NCBI GenBank assembly: GCA_964487565.1
Contig: CAZARN010000005.1
Coordinates: forward strand, 62,001 to 126,000
DNA length: 64,000 nucleotides
Direction of reading: 5' to 3'
DNA from: Phil1 sp964487565
Lineage (GTDB): Bacteria > Bacillota > Clostridia > Christensenellales > CAG-138
In this document: positions 34,508 through 42,754 of the stretch, one piece after another
Layout: each line of letters opens with the position of its first letter
How positions within the stretch are numbered: the first letter of the stretch is position 1
Translations under genes and position numbers: made by a program
Notes under the pieces: model-generated
What the model was told of the DNA's origin: nothing
Database searches by the model: none
The model's input: the letters and a program-made list of their open reading frames with translations, nothing else

Positions 34508-34678
34508 GCGTAAATACCGCGTGGGGTAACAGAAAAAATTCAATTTCAAAAATAATTGCGCTAATTATAAATTAATCCGTAATTATATGATATTTGTAAC
34601 CGTACAGTAACCGCCGCGCGGTATACTCACATCAGAAAATGACGAGCGGGAACACCGCCGTAACCGGAGGATAAGAAA

Positions 34679-35981
34679 ATGAAGAGGATCGCAATGAAGA
34701 TGATAGCGCTCGTGAGCGTGCTCGGCCTTGTTATGAGCCTTGCCTGCACCGCGCTTGCGAAAGAGAAAGATGCAAACGAAAACCGTTCCACGAGCATTCA
34801 CGTTCATGTAAGCGGAGACTTCAACAAGGTCACCTCCGTCGCGGTCGTGCTCAACGGCAACAGCATTTCCCTTTCCCGCAACGGTCAGAGCGGCAACTGG
34901 ACCGTAAGCGACAAGGGCGGATATGTGAGCAACGGCATCACCTCCGTGATGATCAACGGCACAGCGGTAAGCTTCACCAAGGGCGTTGAGGCAAACGGAA
35001 CGATCAACATCAGCGTGACCTATACCGCACCGAAGCCCACGACCGCGATCGCCCACGTTTATGTATGCCTTTCAAACGAGATCCAGTCGAGCGGCCCGCA
35101 GCGCAAGGACAAGTTCAGCGCTTCGATCGGCACGGTGACGGTCAATCTCACCTATAACGACAACGGCAGCGTAAACACCAACGAAACCAACACCTTTGAC
35201 GGTTATACCTCGATTGAGGTCAGCGCAAGGATCGCCGGGCCGCTGCCCACATATAACGGCCAGAACGTTATACCCTACACCGTAAAGTATGACAGATCTG
35301 ACGGCTGGCATGTGGATTGCATCCTTGCTACGGCGACGATAGTCGATCCTACACCCGCTGAAACCCCGGAGCAGCCCGCAGAAACCCCGGAGCAGCCCGC
35401 AGAAACCCCGGCGCAGCCGACGGAAACCCCGGAGCAGCCCGCAGAAACCCCGGCGCAGCCGACGGAAACCCCGGAGCAGCCCGCAGAAACCCCGGCGCAG
35501 CCCGCAGAAACCCCGGCGCAGCCGACGGAAACCCCAGAGCAGCCCGCAGAAACCCCGGCGCAGCCGACGGAAACCCCGGCGCAGCCGACGGAAACCCCGG
35601 AGCAGCCCGCAGAAACCCCGGCGCNNNNNNNNNNNNNNNNNNNNNNNNNNNNNNNNNNNNNNNNNNNNNNNNNNNNNNNNNNNNNNNNNNNNNNNNNNNN
35701 NNNNNNNNNNNNNNNNNNNNNNNNCCCCGGCGCAGCCGACGGAAACCCCGGAGCAGCCCGCAGAAACCCCGGCGCAGCCGACGGTAGATCGGACCAACGA
35801 CGCTCAGGTTACAAATGAGAGCGATTCCACAATACCGCTTTCCGCCCCGCAGACTGAAACCATCCCGCTTTCCGCGCCGGCAACCGGCGATGCAACCTCA
35901 ATTGGCATGATCCTTGCACTCGCAGCCGCGGCGATCGTGCTCGGCGGCGCAGCTTTCAAAGCTTCGCGCAAGGCGCGCTGA
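34679..35981 (+). CDS. Repeat-stalk cell-surface protein with sortase-like anchor, interrupted by assembly gap
   Basis: A signal peptide (LVSVLGLVMSLACTALA) leads a globular domain of about 190 residues with beta-rich, Cna/Ig-like composition (SIHVHVSGDFNKVTSVAVVL). From residue 228 a stalk of seven-residue units ETP-[EA]-QP-[AT] begins and enters a run of 100 N (35625-35724). Beyond the gap the same repeats resume and end in a hydrophobic helix after SAPATGDATS, with a basic tail SRKAR, a variant of the LPxTG-D anchor of Clostridia. Frames before and after differ across exactly 100 N, so the true missing length must be a multiple of three. RBS CGGAGG precedes the ATG. Confidence 0.85.
35360..35783 (+). 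repeat. 21-bp tandem repeats encoding ETPxQPx stalk
   Basis: Units GAAACCCCGG(A/C)GCAGCC(C/G)(A/G)C(A/G) repeat in tandem; twelve complete copies and part of another are visible before the gap and about three after it. Two variants, EQPA and AQPT, alternate irregularly. Copy number is unknown because of the gap. Confidence 0.95.
35625..35724. other. Assembly gap (100 N)
   Basis: Exactly 100 undetermined bases placed inside the tandem repeat, evidently a placeholder where assembly failed in the repeat rather than a measured length. Confidence 0.99.
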
Positions 35982-36007
35982 AAAAGAAACAGAATAACGT
36001 CAAAAAA

Positions 36008-36049
36008 AGCCCTTCAACGTAAAAAGCTGCGTTGGAGGGCTTGTTTTTT
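36008..36049 (+). terminator. Terminator after the surface protein gene
   Basis: 12-bp stem AGCCCTTCAACG / CGTTGGAGGGCT with one G-U pair, loop TAAAAAGCTG, followed by TGTTTTTTA. Confidence 0.9.
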
Positions 36050-36132
36050 ACATTGAAACAATATATCATTGTTACAAAATCACTGTGTAATGCTTATGAA
36101 TAAGATAACAAATCTTAAGAACGGGAGAAACG

Positions 36133-37368
36133 ATGATTATGAAAGCGATCAGGATATATATGCTGGGAAGGTTTGAAATAATCGCAGATAAAGTTGAAGT
36201 GATAAAGAGCCTTGGCAGCTCCAAAAAGCGCATAACGCTCCTGGAATACCTGATCCTCAACAGGGATAAGACCATTCCGATGAAGGATCTGTTTGAGATC
36301 CTTTGGCCCGGCGAGAACAGCACCAACCCTGAAAGCGCGCTCAAGACGCTTGTGAGCAGACTGCGCTCCACGCTCACGGGCTACACGTCGCTTCTCGACG
36401 ACTGCATAATTACCGACAGAGGGGGTTACAGATGGAACCCCGCGCTTGATTGCGACGTCGATATGTTTCTTTTTGAGGATGTTTGCGCCAAGCTTAACGC
36501 GATGAAAAAATATTCGGAAGCCGCCCGCGCGGGGATCAACAGCGTGTTGGAGCTTTATGCCGGTGAGCTTTTGCCTTCGTCGGACATGGAAGCCTGGGTC
36601 GCAACGAAAAGCGTGTATCTGCACAACCTGTATCTGCGCACGGTTGAGCATTATATAGAACTGCTCAAGGCTGAGAACATGGATGAGGAGATCGTGCAGG
36701 TCTGCCGCATGGCCCTTGACGTGGATGCGTTCGACAGCGCGCTTAACCTCGAGCTGATGAGCGCGCTGCTCAAGGCGGGGCGCAATAACGAAGCGCTTGC
36801 GCAGTATAATCATGCGACGGATATGCATTACGCACAGCCCGGCTCGCAGCCTCCGGAGGGAATGATCGATTTTTATAAAAAGCTTATAGAGATTGACAAT
36901 GAATCCAAGAGCGATATAGACGCGATCCGCGAGGAACTTTGTGCTTCGGACACGGAGGATACGGGCGCGCTCGTGTGCGATTACGCTATACTTCGCGACA
37001 TATACGAGCTGAATATGAGGAACCTTTCCCGCGTGGGCGCAACGATGTTCGTCGCGCTCGTTACAATGAGCAGCATGGACGACATGCCCGTCGCGCCGCT
37101 TATGCTCGACAAGCTCATGAAGCTTCTGCTTGCCTCCCTCAGGGAGAACCTGCGCCGCGGAGATACCATCGCGCGTTACAATTCAACGCAGTATGCGGTG
37201 CTTCTGCCGGCGGTGAGCTTCGAGACCGGACGCATCCCGCTTGAAAGGGTGAAGAAGGCCTTTTATACGAAGTATTCCAACCCCAACTTCGTCGTAAGCT
37301 ACCGTCTCGCGCCCGTTGCCCAGATGGAAGAAAAAGTCTCAGCGCAAGAAAGAAGCGATAAGATTTAA
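36133..37368 (+). CDS. SARP/BTAD-type transcriptional regulator with decayed GGDEF-like tail
   Basis: 411 residues. An OmpR-like winged helix (MLGRFEIIADKVEV... LLEYLILNRDKTIPMKDLFEILWP, ALKTLVSRLRSTL) is followed by a bacterial transcriptional activation domain of helical repeats (about 100-260: DVDMFLFEDVCAKLNA, LELYAGELLP). The last 130 residues contain LRRGDTIARY-NSTQY-AVLLP, which lines up with the RxGD...RYGGDEFAVLLP region of diguanylate cyclases but has NSTQY (350-354) in place of GGDEF, so it cannot be an active cyclase. GGGAG stands five bases before the ATG. It lies directly upstream of a GEMM riboswitch gene. Confidence 0.75.
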   Translation: MIMKAIRIYMLGRFEIIADKVEVIKSLGSSKKRITLLEYLILNRDKTIPMKDLFEILWPGENSTNPESALKTLVSRLRSTLTGYTSLLDDCIITDRGGYRWNPALDCDVDMFLFEDVCAKLNAMKKYSEAARAGINSVLELYAGELLPSSDMEAWVATKSVYLHNLYLRTVEHYIELLKAENMDEEIVQVCRMALDVDAFDSALNLELMSALLKAGRNNEALAQYNHATDMHYAQPGSQPPEGMIDFYKKLIEIDNESKSDIDAIREELCASDTEDTGALVCDYAILRDIYELNMRNLSRVGATMFVALVTMSSMDDMPVAPLMLDKLMKLLLASLRENLRRGDTIARYNSTQYAVLLPAVSFETGRIPLERVKKAFYTKYSNPNFVVSYRLAPVAQMEEKVSAQERSDKI

Positions 37369-37378
37369 TTACAAACTA

Positions 37379-37407
37379 TTGACAATATCAAAACGAAGCT
37401 GTAATAT
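37379..37407 (+). promoter_or_regulatory. Strong promoter of the riboswitch transcript
   Basis: Perfect TTGACA (37379-37384), 17 bases, TAATAT (37402-37407). Transcription would start near 37414, just before the riboswitch, and the -35 begins ten bases after the SARP stop codon. Confidence 0.85.
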
Positions 37408-37413
37408 ATGCTT

Positions 37414-37515
37414 GGATAAAGAGCTATCCCCACGATGAGGCAAATCCCGTGAAAACGGGGGACGCAAAGCTAAAGGGCCTAAGGGCGCAAGCCTATGGCA
37501 GCCAGTTGCCGAGAG
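37414..37515 (+). ncRNA. GEMM (cyclic-di-GMP-I class) riboswitch
   Basis: The conserved GEMM elements are all in order: GAGGCAAATCC, a short GTGAAAAC hairpin loop, GGGGACGCAAAGCTA, GGGCCTAAG, a second short hairpin (GGGCGCAAGCCT), and ATGGCAGCCAGTTGCCGAG closing the P1 stem with GGCAA (37439-37443) against TTGCC (37506-37510). Most members bind c-di-GMP; a minority bind 3',3'-cGAMP, and the ligand cannot be settled by eye. It is followed by a terminator, suggesting transcription control of the secreted-protein gene and perhaps of the genes after it. Confidence 0.93.
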
Positions 37516-37560
37516 TACATTTGCAGCACACGCCCTTGAAACGAGGACGGAAAATGTATC

Positions 37561-37600
37561 AGGCAGCTGGATCTTTGATGGTCGGCTGCCTTTCTTTTTT
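37561..37600 (+). terminator. Riboswitch-linked terminator
   Basis: Stem AGGCAGC (37561-37567) / GCTGCCT (37585-37591) followed by TTCTTTTTT. It sits between the aptamer and the coding region, about 85 bases before the start codon, as an expression platform. Confidence 0.85.
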
Positions 37601-37685
37601 ACAGGCGGCCACAAGGATCCGGTTCAACTCGAGGTGCTACTCTTTCCGACTATTTCGACGAAAAGTCGAGGAGGGAAAAAATCAA

Positions 37686-38132
37686 GTGAAAAGAAAGTAT
37701 TTTGCACTGATTCTCGTGGCGGCTTTGGTGATCGCGTTCGCGGTTCCTGCAATTTCGTTTGCGGACAATGGTAACCATTTCGGCAACGCCTACGGCTGGT
37801 ACAACGGCAACGGCAACGGCGGCGCGCTGAATACCGAGCGCGGCAACTGCAACAACCCTTCCGCATACAAAAAGCTGGAGAGAATGGTCAGCCGGGCGAA
37901 CGCGAGGATCGAAGCGCTTGTCGGCTATGCCCAGTCCACGCCCGAAGACGATGTGGATTGGTTGATCGAGGAAACCAACGCGGTTGCGGCCGAGGTTGTC
38001 GCTTATGCAGAAAGCATCGGGGCAACGGTTGAGTGCTCTTACACCACATATTATGTCGACGGACAGTATGTGGAGATCGATCCGCTGAGGGTCGTTGATC
38101 TTGGCGGCGGCACGAAACACACCAACGCGTGA
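37686..38132 (+). CDS. Small secreted protein under riboswitch control
   Basis: 148 residues from the GTG at 37686, preceded by GAGGAGGG. A clear signal peptide (MKRKYFALILVAALVIAFAVPAISFA) is followed by an Asn/Gly-rich segment (GNAYGWYNGNGNGG), then a helical stretch (KKLERMVSRANARIEALVGY) and a short Tyr-rich end. No family is recognised. GEMM riboswitches commonly control extracellular and adhesion proteins, which fits an exported role. A small hairpin (about 37648-37669) abuts the RBS. Confidence 0.8.
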   Translation: MKRKYFALILVAALVIAFAVPAISFADNGNHFGNAYGWYNGNGNGGALNTERGNCNNPSAYKKLERMVSRANARIEALVGYAQSTPEDDVDWLIEETNAVAAEVVAYAESIGATVECSYTTYYVDGQYVEIDPLRVVDLGGGTKHTNA

Positions 38133-38185
38133 ACGACCGGAACGGCCGCGCGAACGGCTGATTTGAAAGAACGGCGGACTGCATT

Positions 38186-38518
38186 ATGCGAACCGATCTG
38201 CAAAGCGTGGATCAGAGTCTTTTGAGCATGCTCAACGATCTGATCAAGCCAATAGCAAGATTGCCGCGCGCGGAAAAAATGGTGCTTTACGGTTCATATG
38301 CCAAAGGTACCAACAACGAAGAAAGCGATGTTGATCTGGCGGTGTTCTTCAACGGCGACGAACAGGAGCTGATTGAAGAATACCGCTGGCTCGTTCGTAT
38401 TTGCATGAACCCGTGCTGGGACATACAGGTTCAGGCATTTAACGTTTCGGAGCTTGTGAAACCTTGCGGAATCGTTGAAGAGATCGACATGTACGGCATT
38501 GAACTGCCGCTGCGGTAA
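38186..38518 (+). CDS. Minimal nucleotidyltransferase (MNT/MntA-like)
   Basis: 110 residues. The polymerase-beta-like signature VLYGSYAKGTNNEESDVDLAVF (split by eye at GS36-37 and D48/D50) is complete, as in MntA antitoxins and HI0073-type proteins. MntA of MntA-HepT pairs adenylylates a tyrosine of its HEPN toxin. Here a HEPN gene lies two genes downstream, with a cupin-HD-GYP gene between them. It is 53 bases after the secreted protein gene and 25 before the HD-GYP gene, so cotranscription is likely. Confidence 0.85.
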   Translation: MRTDLQSVDQSLLSMLNDLIKPIARLPRAEKMVLYGSYAKGTNNEESDVDLAVFFNGDEQELIEEYRWLVRICMNPCWDIQVQAFNVSELVKPCGIVEEIDMYGIELPLR

Positions 38519-38543
38519 AAATAAAACCTGGGCGGACAAATAA

Positions 38544-39485
38544 ATGGATGGGTTATTCATCCGCAGGGATGAACGGCAAATTGCGCTTGAAGCGGGCACA
38601 GCAGGCGACGGGCTCCGGCTTATGGCAAAAGCAGGCGGCGTGGAGGTTATGCGCCAAAGCGTCAGCACAAGCGCCACAATGTGGATAACTCCGGCAAAGG
38701 ATAAGGATACTGTTGAAATATTCTATGTGCTTTCCGGCGTTGTGGAGCTTAATATCGAAACGGGTCCCGTGCGCCTTGTGCGAGGCGATTCGTTTTATGT
38801 GGACGGACTGAGAGAAGAGGTGAGGATGCAGGCAAGCGAGCCTACAGAGCTTCTTTACATAACCAACCGCCCCCTTTTTGACTCGTTGTTCGGCTTTCAG
38901 GACGATCTGATGAACCTTGTGCGAAGGATAGACGAAAAAGACAATTATACTTACCGGCACAGCCGTGATGTTATGGAGTATTCCGTGGGTATCGTCAAGC
39001 GCGCGCATCTTGAGGGGAGAGTGCTGATGGACAACATCGTGATCGGTTCGCTTTTCCACGACGTGGGCAAGTGCTTTGTGCCGGACGATGTGCTCAAAAG
39101 CCACAGCGCGCTCGACGCAGCCGGAACGCGCTATATTTACAAGCATCCGGTGGACGGGGGCAGGCTGCTTGCGCCGCATTATGATTCGCATGTGGTGGAT
39201 ATCGTGCGCAGCCATCACGAGCGGCTTGACGGGAGCGGCTATCCGATGGGGAAAACAGGGGATGAAATAAGCCTTGAGGCCAGGATAGTGGCCGCGGCGG
39301 ATTGCTTTGACGCGATGACGACGGATCGCGGATACAATAAGCCGAAGGATTTTGTGGAGGCGGCGCGCGAGCTTGCGCAGGATACGGAAAGGTTTGACGC
39401 GCGCGTCACGGAGGCCTTGCTTGCGATGGCGCTTGACGGGACCGCGCAGCGGCTTGCGCGGAAGGTACGCGACAACGCGCAGTAA
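38544..39485 (+). CDS. Cupin-HD-GYP phosphodiesterase
   Basis: 313 residues. The first 110 form a cupin-like beta barrel (FYVLSGVVELNIETGPVRLVRGDSFYVDG). From about 125 the HD-GYP domain has the expected residues: YRHSRDV (His139), SLFHDVGKCFVPDDVL (HD at 172-173), KHPVDGG, and HHERLDGSGYP (224-234), followed by IVAAADCFDAMTTDRGYNKP. Such domains hydrolyse c-di-GMP (or 3',3'-cGAMP in some). The cupin may sense a small ligand. Standing behind a GEMM riboswitch, it could close a feedback loop on the ligand. Confidence 0.9.
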   Translation: MDGLFIRRDERQIALEAGTAGDGLRLMAKAGGVEVMRQSVSTSATMWITPAKDKDTVEIFYVLSGVVELNIETGPVRLVRGDSFYVDGLREEVRMQASEPTELLYITNRPLFDSLFGFQDDLMNLVRRIDEKDNYTYRHSRDVMEYSVGIVKRAHLEGRVLMDNIVIGSLFHDVGKCFVPDDVLKSHSALDAAGTRYIYKHPVDGGRLLAPHYDSHVVDIVRSHHERLDGSGYPMGKTGDEISLEARIVAAADCFDAMTTDRGYNKPKDFVEAARELAQDTERFDARVTEALLAMALDGTAQRLARKVRDNAQ

Positions 39486-39525
39486 TCATACATACGATCA
39501 TACAAAACGCAAAGGGGAACAGATA

Positions 39526-40002
39526 ATGAAAAAACTCGAGAAATACCGCTATTGGCTGATGCTTTCCGACTATGACCTCGACACGATCGACGTGCTCGTT
39601 GAGGGCAAACGCTGGGTTTATGTCGCGTATCTTTGCCAGCAGGCCGTTGAAAGGCAGCTCAAGGGCATGTATGTGTATTATCTCAACAGTGAAGCGCCGA
39701 AAACGCACAATATCAATTTCCTCTTCAGCAAGCTGCTTGCGCTTGAAGAGTTTCCGGACGTCGGCACGCATGACGAGGTCGAGGAGCGCCGCGAGCAGTG
39801 CGAGGATTTCCTCATCGACGCCATGTTCTATTATATGAGCGATTATCCCTTCTCCTATAAAAACATAATGAACCGTTTTGTGGACGAGGATATCGCGCTT
39901 GACCTCTACGCCCGCACGAAGGATATGATCGCGTGGCTGCGCGCCTTCCAGCCGGGTCCGGAGGTGGAGATAGGCGACGACGACGACACGGATGACGAAT
40001 GA
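39526..40002 (+). CDS. HEPN-domain protein (HepT-like)
   Basis: 158 residues from the ATG at 39526 (RBS AAGGGGA). The PF05168-type HEPN pattern is visible: YLCQQAVERQLKGMYVYYL (34-52) and PKTHNINFL (59-67). Where family members usually have tRYPD the sequence is SDYPF (105-109), so an arginine often linked to RNase activity is missing. The tail is very acidic (EIGDDDDTDDE). It ends the operon before a strong terminator. It may pair with the nucleotidyltransferase at 38186, but could be a non-toxic, substrate-binding HEPN. Confidence 0.8.
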   Translation: MKKLEKYRYWLMLSDYDLDTIDVLVEGKRWVYVAYLCQQAVERQLKGMYVYYLNSEAPKTHNINFLFSKLLALEEFPDVGTHDEVEERREQCEDFLIDAMFYYMSDYPFSYKNIMNRFVDEDIALDLYARTKDMIAWLRAFQPGPEVEIGDDDDTDDE

Positions 40003-40020
40003 AATATCGGCGATAACACG

Positions 40021-40047
40021 CGCCCGGCAAATGCCGGGCGTTTTTTT
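40021..40047 (+). terminator. Terminator after the HEPN gene
   Basis: Perfect 8-bp stem CGCCCGGC / GCCGGGCG with AAAT loop, then T7. Confidence 0.95.
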
Positions 40048-40119
40048 GTTCGTTATTTGTTCATTTTTTAACGCTGCGGCGCTATGGAAGAAAAATGACG
40101 AAAGAAGTATAATCAGCTC

Positions 40120-41574
40120 ATGAAAAAAGGTTTGAAAATCACACTTATCGTATTGGCCGCGATAATACTTGTCGCGGCGGCGGCTATCCTCGCGTTTTAT
40201 CTTCGCGTGAGCGATCCCGGCAACGTATTCGGCGAAACGGCTTCCACGCCCGCGCCGGAAGCGACCCCGCAGCCCAGGAGCGCGGCGCCTGTCACGACGG
40301 CGCAGACGGACGCGCCTTCCACGCCCTCGCCTTCACCGACTGAGGAACCCACGCCCACACCCATGAGCGAGGCTGAGATCGAGGGCCTTGCGGACATGAG
40401 CTTCATGGACGGCCGCGTGAACGTTCTGGTGCTTGGCATCGATAAAAGCGTTGAGCGCGAGGCGTCAGGCTCCTTCCGCACGGACACGATGATACTTGTC
40501 ACGGTCAACTTCAAAACGATGGACGTCGACATGATATCCATCCCCAGGGACAGCTATGTCAAGCTGTACGGCAAGGATGGCAAGCTGATCGACGAGGTGG
40601 ATCCGTTCAACAAGGTCAACGCGGCATTCTCACTCGGCGGCAGCCTTAAACACGGCGGCTATCAAAGCGCGATGAACACGATAAGCGCCCTTTTCGGCGG
40701 CGTGCCGGTCAACTACTATCTTGCGGTTGACATGACCGCGGTCAAGGGCGTGGTCGACGCCATGGGCGGCATAGATTACGACGTTGATATCGACGTTTAT
40801 ATGAACGGACGCGAGCTGCATCCGGGCATGCAGCATCTTGACGGGCAGGCCGTGCTCGACTATTGCAGGATGCGCCACGGAAGCTCCGACGTCGCGCGCG
40901 CGGACAGGCAGCAGAGGATGCTGATGGCGCTTTTCAACGAGATGAAAACAACGGGCCAGATCGCAAATCTGCCCAAGATATATACGGCCGTGCAGGAGTC
41001 CGTCGAAACGGATCTGACATTCGAACAGATATGCTCGCTTTCGCTCATCGCCCTTCGCATGGATCCGTCGCAGCTTGAGCGTCATATGGTGGCGGGTCAG
41101 TTCCAGAGCATATACGCGCGCGACTGCTGGCTCATCGACGGGGACAAGCTGACAAAGCTCCTTCGCGACGTGTTCGGCGCGGAGCTTACCGTGGATCCCG
41201 ACGTATACGGCGATGCAATAATCGCAAACGTCGCGGCAAACCACGAAGCCATCGCGGCGCAGCTGTATAACGCGAACCTCATTTACAGCGAGGCGAAGAC
41301 GTTCATGTCGAGCTACAAGAACGCGCTTTCCGACGCGACGTATTCGCTTCTTTCCAAGGACCGCTCTTACCTTGCGACGTATATAAGGCGCGAGTGCGGG
41401 CCGTACCTTCAGTATTACACGGATGCGATAAACTCGCTGCTCGACTCGGCCTACGCCGAGGTCGGCGTCGCGCGTCAGGCGCCGCAGTTCATGGGCGTGA
41501 CGGGCGCGTCGGAGGTCACCGTGAGCGGCGGCGGCTCGGCCGTGAGCGAGGGCGGGCTTCTCGGCGGGGATTGA
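40120..41574 (+). CDS. LytR-CpsA-Psr (LCP) family cell-wall glycopolymer transferase
   Basis: 484 residues. A membrane anchor (LKITLIVLAAIILVAAAAILAFYL) and a Pro/Thr-rich linker precede the LCP domain from about residue 100: VNVLVLGIDKS, RTDTMILVTVNF, MISIPRDSYV, VNYYLAVDM, YCRMRHGSSDVARADRQQRML. These contain the arginines and aspartates that bind polyprenyl-pyrophosphate. LCP enzymes move teichoic acid or capsule polymers from lipid carrier to peptidoglycan outside the membrane. A C-terminal domain of about 190 residues is unassigned. TATAAT (40108-40113) ends six bases before the ATG and there is no usual RBS. Confidence 0.92.
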   Translation: MKKGLKITLIVLAAIILVAAAAILAFYLRVSDPGNVFGETASTPAPEATPQPRSAAPVTTAQTDAPSTPSPSPTEEPTPTPMSEAEIEGLADMSFMDGRVNVLVLGIDKSVEREASGSFRTDTMILVTVNFKTMDVDMISIPRDSYVKLYGKDGKLIDEVDPFNKVNAAFSLGGSLKHGGYQSAMNTISALFGGVPVNYYLAVDMTAVKGVVDAMGGIDYDVDIDVYMNGRELHPGMQHLDGQAVLDYCRMRHGSSDVARADRQQRMLMALFNEMKTTGQIANLPKIYTAVQESVETDLTFEQICSLSLIALRMDPSQLERHMVAGQFQSIYARDCWLIDGDKLTKLLRDVFGAELTVDPDVYGDAIIANVAANHEAIAAQLYNANLIYSEAKTFMSSYKNALSDATYSLLSKDRSYLATYIRRECGPYLQYYTDAINSLLDSAYAEVGVARQAPQFMGVTGASEVTVSGGGSAVSEGGLLGGD

Positions 41575-41621
41575 ACGCCGAACCGGGCCTTACAGGCATC
41601 AAAACGCCCGCGCGGGAACCG

Positions 41622-41650
41622 TTGAGCGAAAGCCCGCGCCGTGCTATAAT
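41622..41650 (+). promoter_or_regulatory. Promoter for mscS with very short leader
   Basis: TTGAGC (41622-41627), 17 bases, extended -10 TGCTATAAT (hexamer 41645-41650). The ATG is only nine bases past the hexamer, so transcription would begin two to four bases upstream of it. Confidence 0.75.
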
Positions 41651-41659
41651 TGAAAGAAC

Positions 41660-42535
41660 ATGAAAACGCTTGAATTCATAAAGCAGATCGACGATTCCCT
41701 CGCGGAGAAGGGACTCGGCTTCATATCAAGTATAATAGACGTCGCGCTGACGTTTTTCTTCGCGTGGCTTCTGATACGCATAATCCGCGCCGTCGTGCGG
41801 CGGGCGATGGCAAAGCGCAAGCCCGGTACGGACGTCGTGCGCGCAAAACGCATGGAGACCGCGTCCACGATGATCGTGAGCATCGCAAAATACGTCGTTT
41901 ATTTTCTTGCCGCAGCCGCGGCGATAGGCCAGCTCGGCCTTACGGCGTCAATGACCTCGCTGCTCACGGCGGCGGGCATAGGCGGCGTGGCGGTGGGCAT
42001 AGGCGCGCAAAGCCTTGTCAAGGATGTGGTCAGCGGGTTCTTCATGCTCTTCGAGGATCAGTACTCCGTGGGCGATTACATAACCGCGGCCGGGGTCACG
42101 GGCACGGTGCGCGCGATAGCCCTTCGCACGACCACTGTGGAAAGCTATACGGGCGAGATAACCGTGATACCAAACGGCAGCATAACAACGCTCACCAACT
42201 ATTCGCGGACGGACACTCTCGCGGTGGTCAACGTTCCGGTGGCGGCGGACGTGGATATCGCAGCCGCGCTTAAGCTGATGGATGAGGAAGCCAAAAAGTA
42301 CCACGACGAGCTCGGCGACATCGCGTGCGCGGAGCCTGAGGTGCTTGGCGCGGCCGACGCGCACGACGGACAGATCGTCCTTCGCGCGACGATGAAGGTG
42401 AAACCGCTCGAGCACTGGGCGGCGCAAAGGGAGCTGACGGCGCGCGTCGTAAAACGCTTCGCGGCGGAGGACGTGAGTATGCCTTATGAGCGCATGAAGG
42501 TGGTCGCCTGCCGGCGGGAGGAAAACGCGCAATGA
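41660..42535 (+). CDS. mscS: MscS-family mechanosensitive channel
   Basis: 291 residues. Three membrane segments, the last being the pore helix TSLLTAAGIGGVAVGIGAQSLVKDVVSGFFMLFEDQ (read in parts), then the MscS beta domain (YSVGDYITAAGVTGTVRAIALRTTTV, GEITVIPNGSITTLTNYSR) and the C-terminal alpha/beta domain. It releases solutes on hypo-osmotic shock. The stop overlaps the DUF951 start as ATGA, a pairing also found near the Bacillus origin. Confidence 0.94.
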   Translation: MKTLEFIKQIDDSLAEKGLGFISSIIDVALTFFFAWLLIRIIRAVVRRAMAKRKPGTDVVRAKRMETASTMIVSIAKYVVYFLAAAAAIGQLGLTASMTSLLTAAGIGGVAVGIGAQSLVKDVVSGFFMLFEDQYSVGDYITAAGVTGTVRAIALRTTTVESYTGEITVIPNGSITTLTNYSRTDTLAVVNVPVAADVDIAAALKLMDEEAKKYHDELGDIACAEPEVLGAADAHDGQIVLRATMKVKPLEHWAAQRELTARVVKRFAAEDVSMPYERMKVVACRREENAQ

Positions 42536-42750
42536 TAGACACGGTCGATCTCGGCGACAGGATCATAATGAAAAAGCCCCATGCGTGCGGCGCGAACGAA
42601 TGGATAGTCACGCGCACGGGCGCGGATATAAAGCTGCGCTGCGCGCGCTGCGCCCGCGTGGTGATGCTGGACAGGGTGGAATTTCTCAAACGGGCGAAAA
42701 AGAACCTCGGCAGGGCGGACAACGCCTCCGGGGGAACGGAAGAAGGTTAA
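42532..42750 (+). CDS. DUF951 family protein (YyzM-like)
   Basis: 72 residues with the DUF951 pattern: LGDRIIMKKPHACGANEWIVTRTG and IKLRCARCARVVMLDRVEFLKRAKK. The Cys and His residues suggest a small zinc-binding or nucleic-acid-binding protein. It is coupled to mscS by overlap. Function unknown. Confidence 0.92.
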   Translation: MIDTVDLGDRIIMKKPHACGANEWIVTRTGADIKLRCARCARVVMLDRVEFLKRAKKNLGRADNASGGTEEG

Positions 42751-42754
42751 AGGC

